Origin: Gammaproteobacteria bacterium
Lineage (GTDB): Bacteria > Pseudomonadota > Gammaproteobacteria > Chromatiales > Chromatiaceae
DNA length: 38,455 nt
Assembly (NCBI GenBank): GCA_015490795.1
Contig: WFXD01000099.1
Coordinates: forward strand, 1-38,455
Direction: 5' to 3'
In this document: piece after piece, positions 7,918 through 17,759 of the stretch
How positions within the stretch are numbered: the stretch's first letter is position 1
How the letters are laid out: each line of letters opens with the position of its first letter
Translations under genes and position numbers: made by a program
Notes under the pieces: model-generated
What the model was told of the DNA's origin: nothing
What the model saw: only the letters and a program-made list of their open reading frames with translations
The model's database searches: none

Positions 7918-8297
7918 CGGCTAGCCAACTCAAATTCATCTTTAAATGACATGACTGCATCCATGTTTCCAAACAGGGGTTTGCGCACTTCATACTCGAT
8001 CTTTACCGATAGCACGCCGGCAAATTTTTTGATGCTGATATGCTCTTTTTTAATATCACGGATACCATTAATAAGCAGACGCTTATTTATTAGTGCACGC
8101 ACTGCAGCTGCACTTTTTTTAGCTATATTCGGTTCTTGTTTTACTGCTTTAATAATGCTTTTTACTGAATAGTTTTCCATATACACGGGGAGCAGTTTGA
8201 TGCCTACAAAGGCAAAAAAGCATATCAAAAAGATAACGGTCATCCATCCCAGCCCAGTCATTCCCTGCTGTTTTTTTGGACCATGAAACATATTCAA
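7914..8297 (-). CDS. DUF4845 small membrane protein
   Basis: This 127-residue protein belongs to the DUF4845 type found between lepB and rnc in many beta- and gammaproteobacteria; its function is not established. One N-terminal transmembrane helix (about residues 15-37, GLGWMTVIFLICFFAFVGIK) is followed by LLPVYMENYSVK, typical of the family, and a small periplasmic alpha/beta domain. The KKQQGMTGLG start resembles type IV pilin-like leader sequences (a Gly-Met junction before a hydrophobic helix), which may be coincidental. Its stop overlaps the rnc start by 4 bases (ATGA). The location suggests cotranscription with lepB. Confidence 0.88.
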   Translation of the reverse strand: MNMFHGPKKQQGMTGLGWMTVIFLICFFAFVGIKLLPVYMENYSVKSIIKAVKQEPNIAKKSAAAVRALINKRLLINGIRDIKKEHISIKKFAGVLSVKIEYEVRKPLFGNMDAVMSFKDEFELASR

Positions 8298-8329
8298 CGC
8301 TCCTCGTGTTTAATCACAATGGTGGGCAG

Positions 8330-9181
8330 CTACTCTATGCCTTCACCCAGGCGCTCCCATGCAATGGGAAAGCCAGGGCGCTGGGAGTCCCAGCTCATCC
8401 AGATTGCAAAGGCCTTGCCTACCAGGTTCTCTTCCGCCACCAGCCCCCAGCAGCGGCTGTCATTGCTGTTATCGCGATTATCGCCCACCACAAAATATTG
8501 CCCGTCAGGCACCTTGATCGGCCCTCGCAACAGCACCTGGCATCCGGGTGGAAAATCGGGTGAGCCAACCTGAATCAGTATAGAGTGCTCTACATCATCA
8601 ATCTTCTCTATACTGTGCAACAATCCAGTGGCCCTTATCCCTGAGCCAATGCCTGTATAACGGCCAACCGGCGTCTGCGGCATGGGCTGCCCATTCACAT
8701 ACAGCACCTTATTGCGGTATGAAATCTCATCACCAGGGATGCCAACTATACGTTTAATATAGTCTACCGCCGGGTCACGCGGATAACGAAATACAGCCAC
8801 GTCACCCCGCTTCGGGCTACCCACTTCCACTATTTTGGTGTGAAGCACCGGCAGGCGGACACCGTAGGCAAATTTGTTGACCAATATAAAATCACCAATC
8901 AGCAGTGTTGGCATCATTGAGCTTGACGGAATACGGAATGGTTCCACCAGAAACGAGCGCAGCAGCAGCACAATCAGAATCACAGGGAAGAATGAGCGGG
9001 CATATTCGACCAATATTGGTTCGCGCGTTCGCCGTGCGATCTCTTCCGGGTTGGCGCCTCTTTTGCTCTCATCGGCGGCCATCGCACGCCTTCGGGGAGC
9101 AAACATCAAGCTGTCGATGAGCCAGATTCCACCGGTAACCAATACGGCCACCACCAATATTGCTGGAAAATTAAGATCCAT
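8330..9181 (-). CDS. lepB: Signal peptidase I
   Basis: LepB removes signal peptides from Sec- and Tat-exported proteins on the periplasmic face of the inner membrane, using a Ser/Lys dyad. Two membrane segments are visible, residues 6-26 and about 62-78, as in E. coli LepB. Box B, PSSSMMPTLLIGDFILVNK, contains the nucleophile Ser88. Box D, DYIKRIVGIPGDEI, contains the general base Lys143. Box E, GDNRDNSNDSRCWG, is also intact. The length, 283 residues, is close to typical. It lies 74 bases after lepA and 32 before DUF4845. Confidence 0.97.
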   Translation of the reverse strand: MDLNFPAILVVAVLVTGGIWLIDSLMFAPRRRAMAADESKRGANPEEIARRTREPILVEYARSFFPVILIVLLLRSFLVEPFRIPSSSMMPTLLIGDFILVNKFAYGVRLPVLHTKIVEVGSPKRGDVAVFRYPRDPAVDYIKRIVGIPGDEISYRNKVLYVNGQPMPQTPVGRYTGIGSGIRATGLLHSIEKIDDVEHSILIQVGSPDFPPGCQVLLRGPIKVPDGQYFVVGDNRDNSNDSRCWGLVAEENLVGKAFAIWMSWDSQRPGFPIAWERLGEGIE

Positions 9182-9255
9182 AAGTCATCTTCAAAAATAG
9201 CTGTTTAAATTATTAAGGCCAAACCTGTAAATCGTTGCGCTTGCCGGGGGCAGAG

Positions 9256-11058
9256 CTACTCTTTGCCAACCCGCAGCACTGCAAGAAAGGCATCCTGGGG
9301 GATCTCAACCTTGCCGATCTGTTTCATGCGCTTTTTTCCTGCCTTCTGTTTTTCAAGCAGTTTGCGTTTGCGGCTTACATCGCCACCGTAACATTTTGCA
9401 GTCACGTTTTTGCGCAGCGCCTTGACTGTGGTGCGCGCAATAATCTGTGAACCAATCGCGGCCTGGATGGCAACCTCAAACATCTGCCGGGGTATGATCT
9501 CTTTCATCTTTACCGTCAGCTCACGTCCCCGGCTTTGAACATGATCCCGGTGTACGATGGCCGAGAGCGCATCCACGCGATCACCATTGATCAGGATATC
9601 CAGTTTGATCAATGGGGCGGCCTGAAAGCGTTTGAATTCATACTCAAATGAGGCGTAGCCGCGACTGACCGATTTGAGCCGGTCAAAAAAGTCCAGCACC
9701 ACCTCATTCATCGGCAATTCATAGGCTAACTGAACCTGTCCGCCCAGGTACTGCATATTTTTCTGCACGCCGCGCTTTTCAACACAGAGTGTAATAACTG
9801 CACCCAGGTGATTTTGTGGCACCAGGATGCTGGCCTCAATAATCGGCTCGCGCACCTCTTCAATCCTGCCGGAATCCGGCAGGTCGGCCGGATTATCAAT
9901 CTTGAGGATCTCACCGCTGGTCGTCAGCACTTCATAGATTACGGTTGGCGCTGTGGTGATCAGGTTCAGACTGTATTCGCGCTCCAGCCGCTCCTGCACA
10001 ATCTCCATGTGCAGCATGCCGAGAAAGCCACAGCGAAAACCAAAACCCAGGGCCTGGGAGGTTTCAGGTTCAAAATGGAGCGCTGCGTCATTCAGACACA
10101 ACTTTTGCAGCGCCTCACGAAATGCTTCGTAATCATCCGAGCTGACCGGATAGAGGCCAGAAAAGACACGCGGCTGAACCTGTTCAAAACCTGATAGCTG
10201 GCTATCTGCCTTGCGATCCAGATGGGTGATGGTATCACCAACAGGGACGCCATTAATCTCTTTGATGCCTGCAATAACGTAACCCACCTCGCCCGTTTCA
10301 AGCACGGAACAGTCTTCCCGTTTCGGGGTGAAGCGCCCCACCTTTTCCACCTGGTAGCTGCGCCCGGTGGACATGACATACATCTTGTCTTTGGGGCGAA
10401 TGGAGCCGTCCATCACCCGCACCAGCGAAATCACGCCCACATAGTTGTCAAACCAGGAGTCAATGATCAGCGCCTTTAGCGGCTTGTCTGCATCACCTTC
10501 GGGAGGTGGTATGCGTGCTACCAGCATCTCCAGCAGATCAGGGATGCCTGTGCCCGTTTTGGCACTGACATGCAGTGCATCACTGGCATCCAGCCCGATG
10601 ATCTCTTCAATCTCGGTGACCACTCGCTCCGGCTCTGCTGCGGGCAGGTCAATCTTGTTGAGTACCGGCAGCACCTCCAGTCCCTGTTCAATGGCGGTAT
10701 AGCAGTTACCAACGCTTTGCGCCTCTACGCCCTGTGCTGCATCCACTACCAGCAGGGCCCCTTCACAGGCGGCCAGCGAACGGGAGACCTCATACGAGAA
10801 ATCGACATGGCCTGGTGTATCAATAAAATTCAGCTGGTAGCACTCTCCATTGTGCGCTTTGTACTCAAGGGTTACGCTCTGCGCCTTGATGGTGATGCCG
10901 CGCTCGCGCTCCAGATCCATCGAGTCCAGCACCTGCGCCTCCATCTCTCGCTCTTCAAGCCCGCCACAGATCTGGATGAAGCGATCTGCAATGGTGGATT
11001 TGCCATGGTCAATATGGGCAATAATGGAAAAATTGCGTATATGTTGTAGATCCGTCAT
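9256..11058 (-). CDS. lepA: Elongation factor 4 (LepA) GTPase
   Basis: LepA is a ribosome-binding translational GTPase implicated in 30S assembly and in translation under ionic stress. The G-domain motifs are AHIDHGKST (14-22), DTPGH (80-84), NKID (134-137) and SAKTG. Domains II, III and V follow the EF-G pattern, including [15 protein letters not shown]. The C-terminal LepA-specific domain carries [36 protein letters not shown], quoted here only to identify its basic, Lys/Arg-rich stretch (shortened key: [14 protein letters not shown]). The length, 600 residues, is standard. It is first in the run lepA-lepB-DUF4845-rnc-era-recO-pdxJ. The ribosome-binding site before its ATG is weak. A strong hairpin lies about 100 bases upstream. 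Confidence 0.98.
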   Translation of the reverse strand: MTDLQHIRNFSIIAHIDHGKSTIADRFIQICGGLEEREMEAQVLDSMDLERERGITIKAQSVTLEYKAHNGECYQLNFIDTPGHVDFSYEVSRSLAACEGALLVVDAAQGVEAQSVGNCYTAIEQGLEVLPVLNKIDLPAAEPERVVTEIEEIIGLDASDALHVSAKTGTGIPDLLEMLVARIPPPEGDADKPLKALIIDSWFDNYVGVISLVRVMDGSIRPKDKMYVMSTGRSYQVEKVGRFTPKREDCSVLETGEVGYVIAGIKEINGVPVGDTITHLDRKADSQLSGFEQVQPRVFSGLYPVSSDDYEAFREALQKLCLNDAALHFEPETSQALGFGFRCGFLGMLHMEIVQERLEREYSLNLITTAPTVIYEVLTTSGEILKIDNPADLPDSGRIEEVREPIIEASILVPQNHLGAVITLCVEKRGVQKNMQYLGGQVQLAYELPMNEVVLDFFDRLKSVSRGYASFEYEFKRFQAAPLIKLDILINGDRVDALSAIVHRDHVQSRGRELTVKMKEIIPRQMFEVAIQAAIGSQIIARTTVKALRKNVTAKCYGGDVSRKRKLLEKQKAGKKRMKQIGKVEIPQDAFLAVLRVGKE

Positions 11059-11161
11059 CTATTATTCTAGCCGCCATCGGTATCTACAGCTGATTGGATG
11101 GCTGTTCAGCCAACGCCAGTAGAGACTCAGTGTTGCAAAAAAAAGCCCTTAACCTATTGAA

Positions 11162-11192
11162 AACGGAGCTTTTCTTTATGAAAAGCTCCGTT
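11162..11192. other. Inverted repeat between the mucD block and lepA
   Basis: This is a perfect 12-base stem, AACGGAGCTTTT (11162-11173) with its complement (11181-11192) and a 7-base loop. Transcription here runs minus, from the glutaredoxin gene towards lepA. Reading minus, an A/T-rich stretch ending in eight Ts follows only about 15-25 bases after the stem, so this is not a textbook rho-independent terminator. It could still separate the stress operon from lepA or act as a mRNA end-stabilising hairpin. Confidence 0.5.
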
Positions 11193-11276
11193 CACACTAC
11201 GCATCTGGGCAACAAAATCGCGTCGCGTATCATACCTTAGATGGAGTACTAGAAACAGCAACGGCCCATGGGGTTT

Positions 11277-11528
11277 TCAGCTGTTCAGATAATCCAGCAG
11301 ACCCCGCTCATCCAGATAGTAGTTGCACAGCTCTCTGCCCTCTTCCGTCTCAAGGACCGGAATGCGCGTGCCATGCTGCGTCTCTAACTCGGCACTGCCC
11401 GCTATGTCGATAGTGACAACCTGAAAGGCATGCTCCTTCCGTATCTCCTGCAGATGCGCCCACATATCCTCACAAAGGTGACAGTTTTGGCGGTAATAGA
11501 GATTTAGAACCGGCCCTGAATCACTCAT
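11277..11528 (-). CDS. Glutaredoxin-like (DUF836 type) protein
   Basis: This 83-residue cytoplasmic protein has the glutaredoxin fold. LYYRQNCHLCEDMWAHL places a CxxC (Cys-His-Leu-Cys) at the start of helix 1. TRIPVLETEEGRELCNYYLD gives the cis-proline (IPV) and the following strand. The family is small thiol-disulfide proteins next to degP/mucD in many gammaproteobacteria. I start it at the ATG at 11528 because it overlaps the mucD stop (ATGAGTGA), indicating translational coupling; a longer frame to 11564 adds 12 residues unlike the family. Its redox partner is unknown. Confidence 0.85.
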   Translation of the reverse strand: MSDSGPVLNLYYRQNCHLCEDMWAHLQEIRKEHAFQVVTIDIAGSAELETQHGTRIPVLETEEGRELCNYYLDERGLLDYLNS

Positions 11529-12987
11529 CTTTTGGTAACTTGAAGGCGAGAAAGATGGGGCCATGGCGACGGTAGATCAAGACTGCCACAGATTTTCCGG
11601 TCGGCAGCTCCTTTACCTGCTGGTTGAAGCTGGCAACATCCTTCAACCGGACATTGTTGATCATCTGAATCACATCACCCTTGCGAACACCCGCCTCCTG
11701 GGCTGGCCCCGCCTTCACCTCTTCGACCAGTACTCCGCCCTCTGCCTCAAGCCCCAGCTTATCTCTCTCTTCTGCCGTCAACTCTCGCACCTTTACGCCG
11801 ATCCGGTTGCCCTGTGCGGTATTTGACGCTGTACTATCAGTGCTGGATTTGCTATCTGGCAATACCCCGATAACCACCTCGATCGTCTGGCGCTTGCCCT
11901 GGCGCAATATCTCCACCTTGGCTGGATGATCAACCAGGCTGGAGCCTACCATCGGCGGCAGTGCCGCTGAGTTGGCCACCTCTTCACCATTGAAGCTGAG
12001 GATGACATCACCCGTTTTCAGACCCGCCTTTTCAGAGGGGCTTCCAGGCTGAACCTGGGATACCAGGGCACCGTAAGGGCGAGAGAGGCCAAAAGATTCC
12101 GCCAGCTCCCGGGTGACATCCTGGATCAGGACGCCCAGCCAGCCACGGGTCACAAAGCCTTTCTCCTTGATCTGATCGACAACGTTCATTGCCATATCGA
12201 TGGGTATCGCAAATGACAGCCCCATAAACCCGCCTGTGCGGCTGTAGATCTGGGAGTTGATTCCGACCACCTCGCCCTCCAGATTAAACAGCGGCCCGCC
12301 CGAGTTGCCCGGATTTATGGCCACATCCGTCTGAATAAACGGGACATAGTTTTCACGCGGCAGGCTGCGCCCCTTGGCGCTTACAATGCCTGCCGTAACC
12401 GAGTGGTCAAAGCCAAAGGGTGACCCTATCGCCAGCACCCACTCCCCGACCTTAAGCTCTTTCTGGCTGATAGTGACAACCGGCAGATCCTCCGCTTCGA
12501 TCTTCAGCAGCGCAATATCACTGCGCTTGTCTGACCCGATCAGCTCTGCCTTGAACTCTCTGTGGTCGCTCAGACGCACGATGATCTCAACTGCCCCATC
12601 AACCACATGGTGATTGGTCATCAGATAGCCATCTTCAGAGATAATAAAGCCCGAACCCAACGACTGCCCCTCAAACCCGTATCCATGTGGCGAACCACCA
12701 TCTGGTCCACCCTGGCCGTGGGGAGGGGCGCCAAAAAAGTGCCGAAACAGATCATTCAATGGACTATCTTTAGGCAGCTCAGGAATCTGGTACTTGGGCG
12801 GGAGCCGATCCATCATCGACTTCCTGGGTTTCTGTTTGGTGCTGATGTTGACCACAGCGGGGCTATACTCCTCCACCATCTGGGTAAAATCCGGCAACGA
12901 ACCGGCCTGTAGATTCATCATGCCCAACAGCAATAAACTGCCAACAACCAGCATGGCCCTGCGGCCCTTTAACTGGAACATACACAT
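11521..12987 (-). CDS. mucD: Periplasmic serine protease, Do/DegP family (MucD)
   Basis: This is a periplasmic protease/chaperone that degrades misfolded envelope proteins and sits in the sigma-E operon. The trypsin-like triad is His127 (TNHHVVDG), Asp157 (RSDIALLKI) and Ser229 (GNSGGPLF). Two PDZ domains follow: the first around GYLGVLIQ-like RGWLGVLIQDVTRELAESFG, the second starting RIGVKVRELTAEER. The length is 488 residues from the ATG at 12987, which has AGGAG 7 bases upstream and yields a signal peptide (MCMFQLKGRRAMLVVGSLLL...LQA). Longer frames upstream lack this context. It is preceded by rseC and overlaps the glutaredoxin-like gene by 8 bases. Confidence 0.96.
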   Translation of the reverse strand: MCMFQLKGRRAMLVVGSLLLLGMMNLQAGSLPDFTQMVEEYSPAVVNISTKQKPRKSMMDRLPPKYQIPELPKDSPLNDLFRHFFGAPPHGQGGPDGGSPHGYGFEGQSLGSGFIISEDGYLMTNHHVVDGAVEIIVRLSDHREFKAELIGSDKRSDIALLKIEAEDLPVVTISQKELKVGEWVLAIGSPFGFDHSVTAGIVSAKGRSLPRENYVPFIQTDVAINPGNSGGPLFNLEGEVVGINSQIYSRTGGFMGLSFAIPIDMAMNVVDQIKEKGFVTRGWLGVLIQDVTRELAESFGLSRPYGALVSQVQPGSPSEKAGLKTGDVILSFNGEEVANSAALPPMVGSSLVDHPAKVEILRQGKRQTIEVVIGVLPDSKSSTDSTASNTAQGNRIGVKVRELTAEERDKLGLEAEGGVLVEEVKAGPAQEAGVRKGDVIQMINNVRLKDVASFNQQVKELPTGKSVAVLIYRRHGPIFLAFKLPKDE

Positions 12988-13018
12988 ATACCCACTCCTG
13001 ATTTTGGTCTTTGCAGAC

Positions 13019-13501
13019 CTATGATGAAACATCGATATCCAAAGAGCACTCGGGAGCCTCCCGAGCCTCGGTAATCCGGCGCAGCACAACAGCTTGGTAA
13101 TGCTCATTTCCGCTCACTTTGGTTGCAAAGTAACGTAGCCACAGCAACCCGATCGCCAGCCCCAAAATACCGCCGAGGGCGGCCATGGCTTCTGATAAAA
13201 AGAGCCACTGCCCCAGCAGCGCAAACAGGATAAAAGTAACCAGCGGTACAGCATAGAGAGCCATGGAGGCCTTGACCAGGGCATGCTCCTCAAAACCGAT
13301 TACAACACGCTCGCCGGGCTGGGCAGCAATCGGGTTCAACACTCGCAGCACAGCATCCGGGGGACGATCCGCCTCCTCCTTCAACGATGCTGTCTCGCAG
13401 GCTGATCTTGATGAACATCCACCACAGGCCGAGGATCTCTCCGTTTGGGCCTGCGCATATTCACCCGCACACTCAAGGATAACTGCGCTCTCTTCAATCA
13501 C
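13019..13501 (-). CDS. rseC: SoxR-reducing system / sigma-E regulatory protein RseC (MucC)
   Basis: RseC is a small inner-membrane protein of the rpoE operon; homologues affect sigma-E control, SoxR reduction or thiamine metabolism. The 160-residue protein has an N-terminal cytoplasmic Cys-rich segment (Cys11, Cys26, Cys29, Cys35; ACGGCSSRSAC), typical of the family and a possible metal or Fe-S site. Two transmembrane helices follow at roughly 78-96 and 104-124. It starts at GTG, with GTGA overlapping the rseB stop, so translation is coupled. Confidence 0.93.
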   Translation of the reverse strand: MIEESAVILECAGEYAQAQTERSSACGGCSSRSACETASLKEEADRPPDAVLRVLNPIAAQPGERVVIGFEEHALVKASMALYAVPLVTFILFALLGQWLFLSEAMAALGGILGLAIGLLWLRYFATKVSGNEHYQAVVLRRITEAREAPECSLDIDVSS

Positions 13502-14484
13502 TTTGGTATTGCCGCCACGGAATATTCCATGGAATTTGCAATTGTACGCACCGTCTGCCCGGGCACCTCACCCACAACCGTTATCTGATGCCCTGAAACC
13601 TGGGTGCCATACGCATTGATCGCCCCCATCCTTGATGCCTCATGCAGACCATCGCCATCACCCGCCTTTTCAATATAGACAGAGAAGGTGGCCAGCCCAT
13701 CGGAAAAGACAAAGTGCTCTACCTCCTGACCGCCTGGTGAGAGGGACTGCTTTGTCCTGGCCTGTAGCTGAAATCCATCCGGCACCTGTCTGAACTGCCA
13801 GTTGGCAGGCAGTGAGGTGGGGAGACTCTGCGCCGGTTTAGGGTAGACCCATGCGTAGTCACTTTTACCATGCGTGACGGAGGATATGCTCTGGATTGAT
13901 GGATCAACCCGTAGCGAGGTAAACATAATCTGCGACACCACCTCTCCCTCCTCATTGATGGCATCCGTTTTTAAAGGCAAGGCATGATCCACATCGAGAA
14001 ACAGGCGGTAGCCGTAACGATAGGCATCACGGGGGATCACGCCAATAACAACCGCCTCCCGATCAGCAATCCGGGCATCACCCAACATACGAAACTCATA
14101 ATAGTTTGAGAGCCGGTTGAGATTCATCGGCAGAACGGCAGGAAAATCACGATCATCTGCCTCAGGCTTCATGACGGATACCGTCTTCACATCGGGCAAA
14201 ACACAGATGACTGAATCAGGGCTGCGGATCACCTCCCGCGCTGCACCATTCAGGGAGAAGATACGCTCCTGCTCCTGATTATCGTTTGCCGTGTGGGTGA
14301 TCTGCATGGTCTCCAGCTGCATGTTGTGGAGGTAGACAAAGGTTCCTTCGTACGACAAGGTGCGCACTGACTGCACCATCTGCTCCAGCCAGGCCTCCAC
14401 GTTTTTTTCACTCTCCCCGGCCATGGTGGCCTGCGCCACAGCCAGCAGAAAGCAACCGACCCACGCACGACAGCTCGGGAGCAT
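13498..14484 (-). CDS. rseB: Sigma-E regulatory protein RseB (MucB)
   Basis: RseB is a periplasmic protein that binds the anti-sigma factor RseA and shields it from DegS until lipopolysaccharide or other envelope signals displace it. The sequence shows the LolA-like N-terminal domain (VEAWLEQMVQSVRTLSYEGTFVYLH is the family start; key motif SYEGTFVY). DPS/V-rich linkers follow, then the small C-terminal domain (VEHFVFSDGLATFSVYIEK). I start at the ATG at 14484 because it gives a standard signal peptide (LPSCRAWVGCFLLAVAQATMA) just after the rseA stop. An ATG at 14523 with a very strong AAGGGGGG ribosome-binding site is a real alternative and would overlap rseA by 35 bases. It is coupled to rseC by a 4-base overlap. 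Confidence 0.92.
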   Translation of the reverse strand: MLPSCRAWVGCFLLAVAQATMAGESEKNVEAWLEQMVQSVRTLSYEGTFVYLHNMQLETMQITHTANDNQEQERIFSLNGAAREVIRSPDSVICVLPDVKTVSVMKPEADDRDFPAVLPMNLNRLSNYYEFRMLGDARIADREAVVIGVIPRDAYRYGYRLFLDVDHALPLKTDAINEEGEVVSQIMFTSLRVDPSIQSISSVTHGKSDYAWVYPKPAQSLPTSLPANWQFRQVPDGFQLQARTKQSLSPGGQEVEHFVFSDGLATFSVYIEKAGDGDGLHEASRMGAINAYGTQVSGHQITVVGEVPGQTVRTIANSMEYSVAAIPK

Positions 14485-14488
14485 AGCG

Positions 14489-15172
14489 CTATTGCCTTGC
14501 GTCATATCCCACAAAAGTGGCATAGGGAACAACCCCCCTTACCGGGCCTCGCGTGGCATATTGGCTGTGATCCACCAGATATTTATTGAGCTTGCTCTCT
14601 GTAGCAGGCTTGGCCAGATTCTTCCAGCGCATCCCCGGATACTGGGTAGACCAGCCAGTTGCTGGCCGGGCAACCACAACAGGCCGCACCCTGTACTGGG
14701 CGCTACTGTATGGAGTACCGCTCACCAGCTGATAATTTTGAGCAACGGGCGCCGGAGCCAACTGGACATAGTTTGACTGGGGCGCCACCTTTGCAGTTGC
14801 AACCTGAGGGGTGCCCTTGTTGGCTTCAGGATTGAGCAGCTGCGGCGCTGCGATAACAGCCAGAATGGCCACAGAGGCCGCAAGCGCACTGCCCGCAAGG
14901 GGGCGCACCCATGCCGGAGTGGTATTAACCGGCTTTGGCGCTGCCAGAATGGCAGGCTCGGCCTCCAGCTGCGCTCGCACCCGATCAGCCAGGCTGGGAG
15001 AGGCACGCTCTCCTGCATCGCCGCGGATCAGATCGCTCATCAGGTGATAGCGGTCCCAGGTATCCCGCAACTGCTTTTGCTCACTCAGCCGCTCAACCGT
15101 CTGGCTCATCTCATGCTGGGGCAGCTCACCATCCAACAGGGCGGAAATCTGTTCACGAATATTTTCAGTCAT
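14489..15172 (-). CDS. rseA: Anti-sigma-E factor RseA (MucA)
   Basis: RseA is a single-pass inner-membrane anti-sigma factor that holds RpoE inactive; envelope stress triggers its proteolysis by DegS and RseP. The 227-residue protein begins with the characteristic MTENIREQISALLDGELP and EQKQLRDTWDRYHLMSDLIR of the sigma-binding domain. A transmembrane helix spans about 91-113 (PLAGSALAASVAILAVIAAP). The periplasmic tail is Gln/Pro/Ala-rich and would contain the RseB-binding region. It lies 15 bases downstream of rpoE, in the usual order. Confidence 0.95.
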   Translation of the reverse strand: MTENIREQISALLDGELPQHEMSQTVERLSEQKQLRDTWDRYHLMSDLIRGDAGERASPSLADRVRAQLEAEPAILAAPKPVNTTPAWVRPLAGSALAASVAILAVIAAPQLLNPEANKGTPQVATAKVAPQSNYVQLAPAPVAQNYQLVSGTPYSSAQYRVRPVVVARPATGWSTQYPGMRWKNLAKPATESKLNKYLVDHSQYATRGPVRGVVPYATFVGYDARQ

Positions 15173-15187
15173 CGTTCAACTCGATAG

Positions 15188-15769
15188 TTAACTGGATTCA
15201 AGCAAAGGTTTTAGCCTGACATCAATCGCCTCTCGTGCCCGGAATATCCTGGATCTTACAGTACCCACCGGACATGACATGGTATTTGCAATCTCCTCGT
15301 AGCTGAGGCCTTCCAGCTCCCGCAGGGTTATTGCCGTACGCAGATCATCCGGAAGGTCATCAATGGCCTGGCGCACCGTCTGCGCAATCTCCTCTTCCAG
15401 CAGGAAGTTCTCTGGCGTCGCATGCTCCTGCAAACGTATCCCTGCATCCATCTGCTCTGCCACTTCCGTCTCCACGCCGCTGCTGGGCGGCCTGCGACTC
15501 TGCGATACGATATGGTTCTTCGCCGTATTGATCGCAATCCTGTACAGCCAGGTATAGAAGGCGCTGTCACCACGAAACCTCGGCAGCGCACGGTAGGCTT
15601 TGATAAAGGCCTCCTGGGCAACATCCTGTGCCTCACTGCTATCGCGAACATAGCGGGAGATAAGATTGACAACCTTTTGCTGATATTTCACAACCAGCAG
15701 ATCAAAGGCCCGCTTGTCGCCACGCTGCACCCGGAGAATCAGCTCCTGATCAACCTCGCGCTCACTCAT
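15188..15769 (-). CDS. rpoE: RNA polymerase sigma factor RpoE (sigma-E/AlgU)
   Basis: This is an ECF sigma factor for the extracytoplasmic stress response. Region 2 contains DLLVVKYQQKVVNLISRYV, DSSEAQDVAQEAFIKAYRAL and the -10-recognition stretch with FYTWLYRIAINTAKN. Region 4 contains LPDDLRTAITLRELEGLSYE, EIANTMSCPVGTVRSRIFRA. The length is 193 residues from the ATG at 15769 (MSEREVDQEL), preceded by GAGAGGTG at about 9 bases. Upstream codons in the same frame are not family-like. A sigma-E-type promoter lies at 15819-15845, implying autoregulation. Confidence 0.98.
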   Translation of the reverse strand: MSEREVDQELILRVQRGDKRAFDLLVVKYQQKVVNLISRYVRDSSEAQDVAQEAFIKAYRALPRFRGDSAFYTWLYRIAINTAKNHIVSQSRRPPSSGVETEVAEQMDAGIRLQEHATPENFLLEEEIAQTVRQAIDDLPDDLRTAITLRELEGLSYEEIANTMSCPVGTVRSRIFRAREAIDVRLKPLLESS

Positions 15770-15818
15770 CCACGACACCTCTCGGGATAGCAGCAAGCCA
15801 TTTTCCTGGCACAAAAGA

Positions 15819-15845
15819 GTTGACCATTTGCAGCCCGTTTAGTTC
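15819..15845 (-). promoter_or_regulatory. Candidate sigma-E-dependent promoter of rpoE
   Basis: Reading the minus strand, GAACTA (15845-15840) is followed after exactly 16 bases by TCAAC (15823-15819). The sigma-E consensus is GAACTT-N16-TCTGA, and AlgU promoters tolerate TCCAA-type -10s. The predicted start would leave an untranslated leader of about 40 bases before the rpoE ATG. Autoregulation of rpoE by sigma-E is established in the family; this site is inferred from sequence. Confidence 0.55.
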
Positions 15846-15963
15846 GCAGCAGTGACAATATTTATTCCAGATAACAATTACGTTAGGATGGACGCCTGAC
15901 CCAATATTTTTCATTAGCGGATTATGGCTTTAATCCACTACCCGGTAAACAGCTGCCACACCT

Positions 15964-17589
15964 ATGGGAAACAATTATCTGCATGATGTTCTGATTATAG
16001 GCAGCGGCGCTGCCGGCTTAAGCCTGGCGCTGCGCCTGCCCTCAGAAACCCGCATTGCCGTTATTGCCAAGCGCAGCCTGAGCGAAGGCAACACCCTGTA
16101 CGCACAGGGCGGCATCTCTGCTGTATTGGACGAACAGGACAGCATCGCATCGCATGTGGCTGACACACTGGCCGCCGGAGCAGGGCTCTGTGATGAAGAG
16201 ATCGTGCGCCTGGTAGTGGAAAACGGCCCGCGAAATATCCACTGGCTGCTGCAAGAGGGGGTTCAATTCACCCGCGAAGAGGGGACAACATCCAGCTCTG
16301 GCTTCCACCTGACAAGAGAAGGGGGACACTCGCACCGCCGGGTCATTCATGCTGCCGACTCTACCGGCTACTCCGTTGAGACCACACTGGAGGCGCAGGC
16401 CAGACGCTGCAAGAACATCTCCCTGTTCGAACACCATATCACCGTTGACCTCATCACCAGCGGCAAGCAGAAAGGCTCACCCAACCGCTGCACAGGGGCC
16501 TACATCCTGGATCTTGAAACAGAGCTTGTGAACACCTTCAACGCCCGCATCGTAGTGCTTGCCACAGGCGGGGCCAGCAAGGTCTATCTCTACACCAGCA
16601 ACCCTGATCTCTCCACCGGAGACGGCATCGCCATGGCCTGGCGGGCCGGCTGCCGGATCGCCAACATGGAGTTCATCCAGTTTCACCCCACCTGCCTCTA
16701 CCACCCGCAGGCCAAATCCTTCCTGGTTACCGAGGCGTTGCGCGGCGAAGGGGCCTATCTCAAACGTCCTGATGGCAGCCGGTTCATGCCCGACTTTGAC
16801 GACCGCGCAGAGCTGGCGCCACGCGACATCGTTGCCCGCGCCATCGATCACGAGATGAAACGGCTCGGCATAGAGTGCGTCTACCTCGACATCACCCATA
16901 AATCGGCCGACTTCATCAAAGAGCACTTCCCAACCGTCTACTCACACTGCCTCAAATTTGGCATCGACATCACACGCGAGCCGATCCCGGTTGTGCCCGC
17001 CGCCCACTACACCTGCGGCGGCGTAATTACAGACCGGCGGGCGCAAACCGATATCAAGGGGCTCTATGCCATCGGCGAGACCGCCTACACCGGCCTGCAC
17101 GGCGCCAACCGCATGGCCAGCAACTCACTGCTGGAGTGCCTGGTCTTCGGAGACCTGGCCTGCCAGGACATTCAGCGCGAACTGGCCAACACCCCCCCAC
17201 CGCCAAAAGCCCCCAAATGGGATGAGAGCCGGGTCACCGACTCCGATGAAGAGGTTGTCGTCTCCCACAACTGGGAGGAGCTGCGGCACTTCATGTGGGA
17301 CTACGTTGGCATCGTCCGCAGCAACAAGCGGCTGGAGCGGGCCAAACGCCGCCTGAACCTGCTGCGCCACGAGATCCGCTGGTACTACGGCAACTTCCGG
17401 GTCACCAACGACCTGCTGGAGCTGCGCAACCTGGTCGATGTGGCCGACCTCATCATCCGCTCTGCCCAGCGCCGCCGCGAAAGTCGCGGCCTGCACTACA
17501 CCATCGATTTTCCGCAAACCGATGATGTCACCCAGAAAAAACCCACCATTCTGATACCTGATAACTACACCCCAAGAACCTCTGATTAG
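15964..17589 (+). CDS. nadB: L-aspartate oxidase
   Basis: NadB is the FAD flavoprotein that oxidises L-aspartate to iminoaspartate, the first step of de novo NAD synthesis, feeding NadA. The 541-residue length is normal. The N-terminal dinucleotide-binding motif is [15 protein letters not shown] (10-24). [26 protein letters not shown] and the FQFHPTCLY-like [12 protein letters not shown] are family signatures. YTCGGVITD and [20 protein letters not shown] form the FAD/substrate region. The C-terminal helical domain carries RLERAKRRL and [13 protein letters not shown]. It is divergent from rpoE with a 194-base gap, as in other gammaproteobacteria. Confidence 0.98.
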   Translation: MGNNYLHDVLIIGSGAAGLSLALRLPSETRIAVIAKRSLSEGNTLYAQGGISAVLDEQDSIASHVADTLAAGAGLCDEEIVRLVVENGPRNIHWLLQEGVQFTREEGTTSSSGFHLTREGGHSHRRVIHAADSTGYSVETTLEAQARRCKNISLFEHHITVDLITSGKQKGSPNRCTGAYILDLETELVNTFNARIVVLATGGASKVYLYTSNPDLSTGDGIAMAWRAGCRIANMEFIQFHPTCLYHPQAKSFLVTEALRGEGAYLKRPDGSRFMPDFDDRAELAPRDIVARAIDHEMKRLGIECVYLDITHKSADFIKEHFPTVYSHCLKFGIDITREPIPVVPAAHYTCGGVITDRRAQTDIKGLYAIGETAYTGLHGANRMASNSLLECLVFGDLACQDIQRELANTPPPPKAPKWDESRVTDSDEEVVVSHNWEELRHFMWDYVGIVRSNKRLERAKRRLNLLRHEIRWYYGNFRVTNDLLELRNLVDVADLIIRSAQRRRESRGLHYTIDFPQTDDVTQKKPTILIPDNYTPRTSD

Positions 17590-17759
17590 ATTCGAAGAGC
17601 TGCCCCACAGGCAGTAAACCCAGGCTCCCACACACCTGCGACATAACGCCGCGCGACCTTTTACCACATTCCCAGACCCTACCTCTTGCTCTAGCATCGC
17701 CCCGCAATCTGGTGGCCACAACCACCCCCTGCGATACAAACCACTTAGGCAAGAAGTTT

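Noticed and set aside
17590-17759. A Fur box or riboswitch before the TonB2-locus receptor
   Set aside because: I found no GATAATGATAATCATTATC-like palindrome and no cobalamin-riboswitch landmarks; only a small CTGCC-CCACA-GGCAG hairpin.
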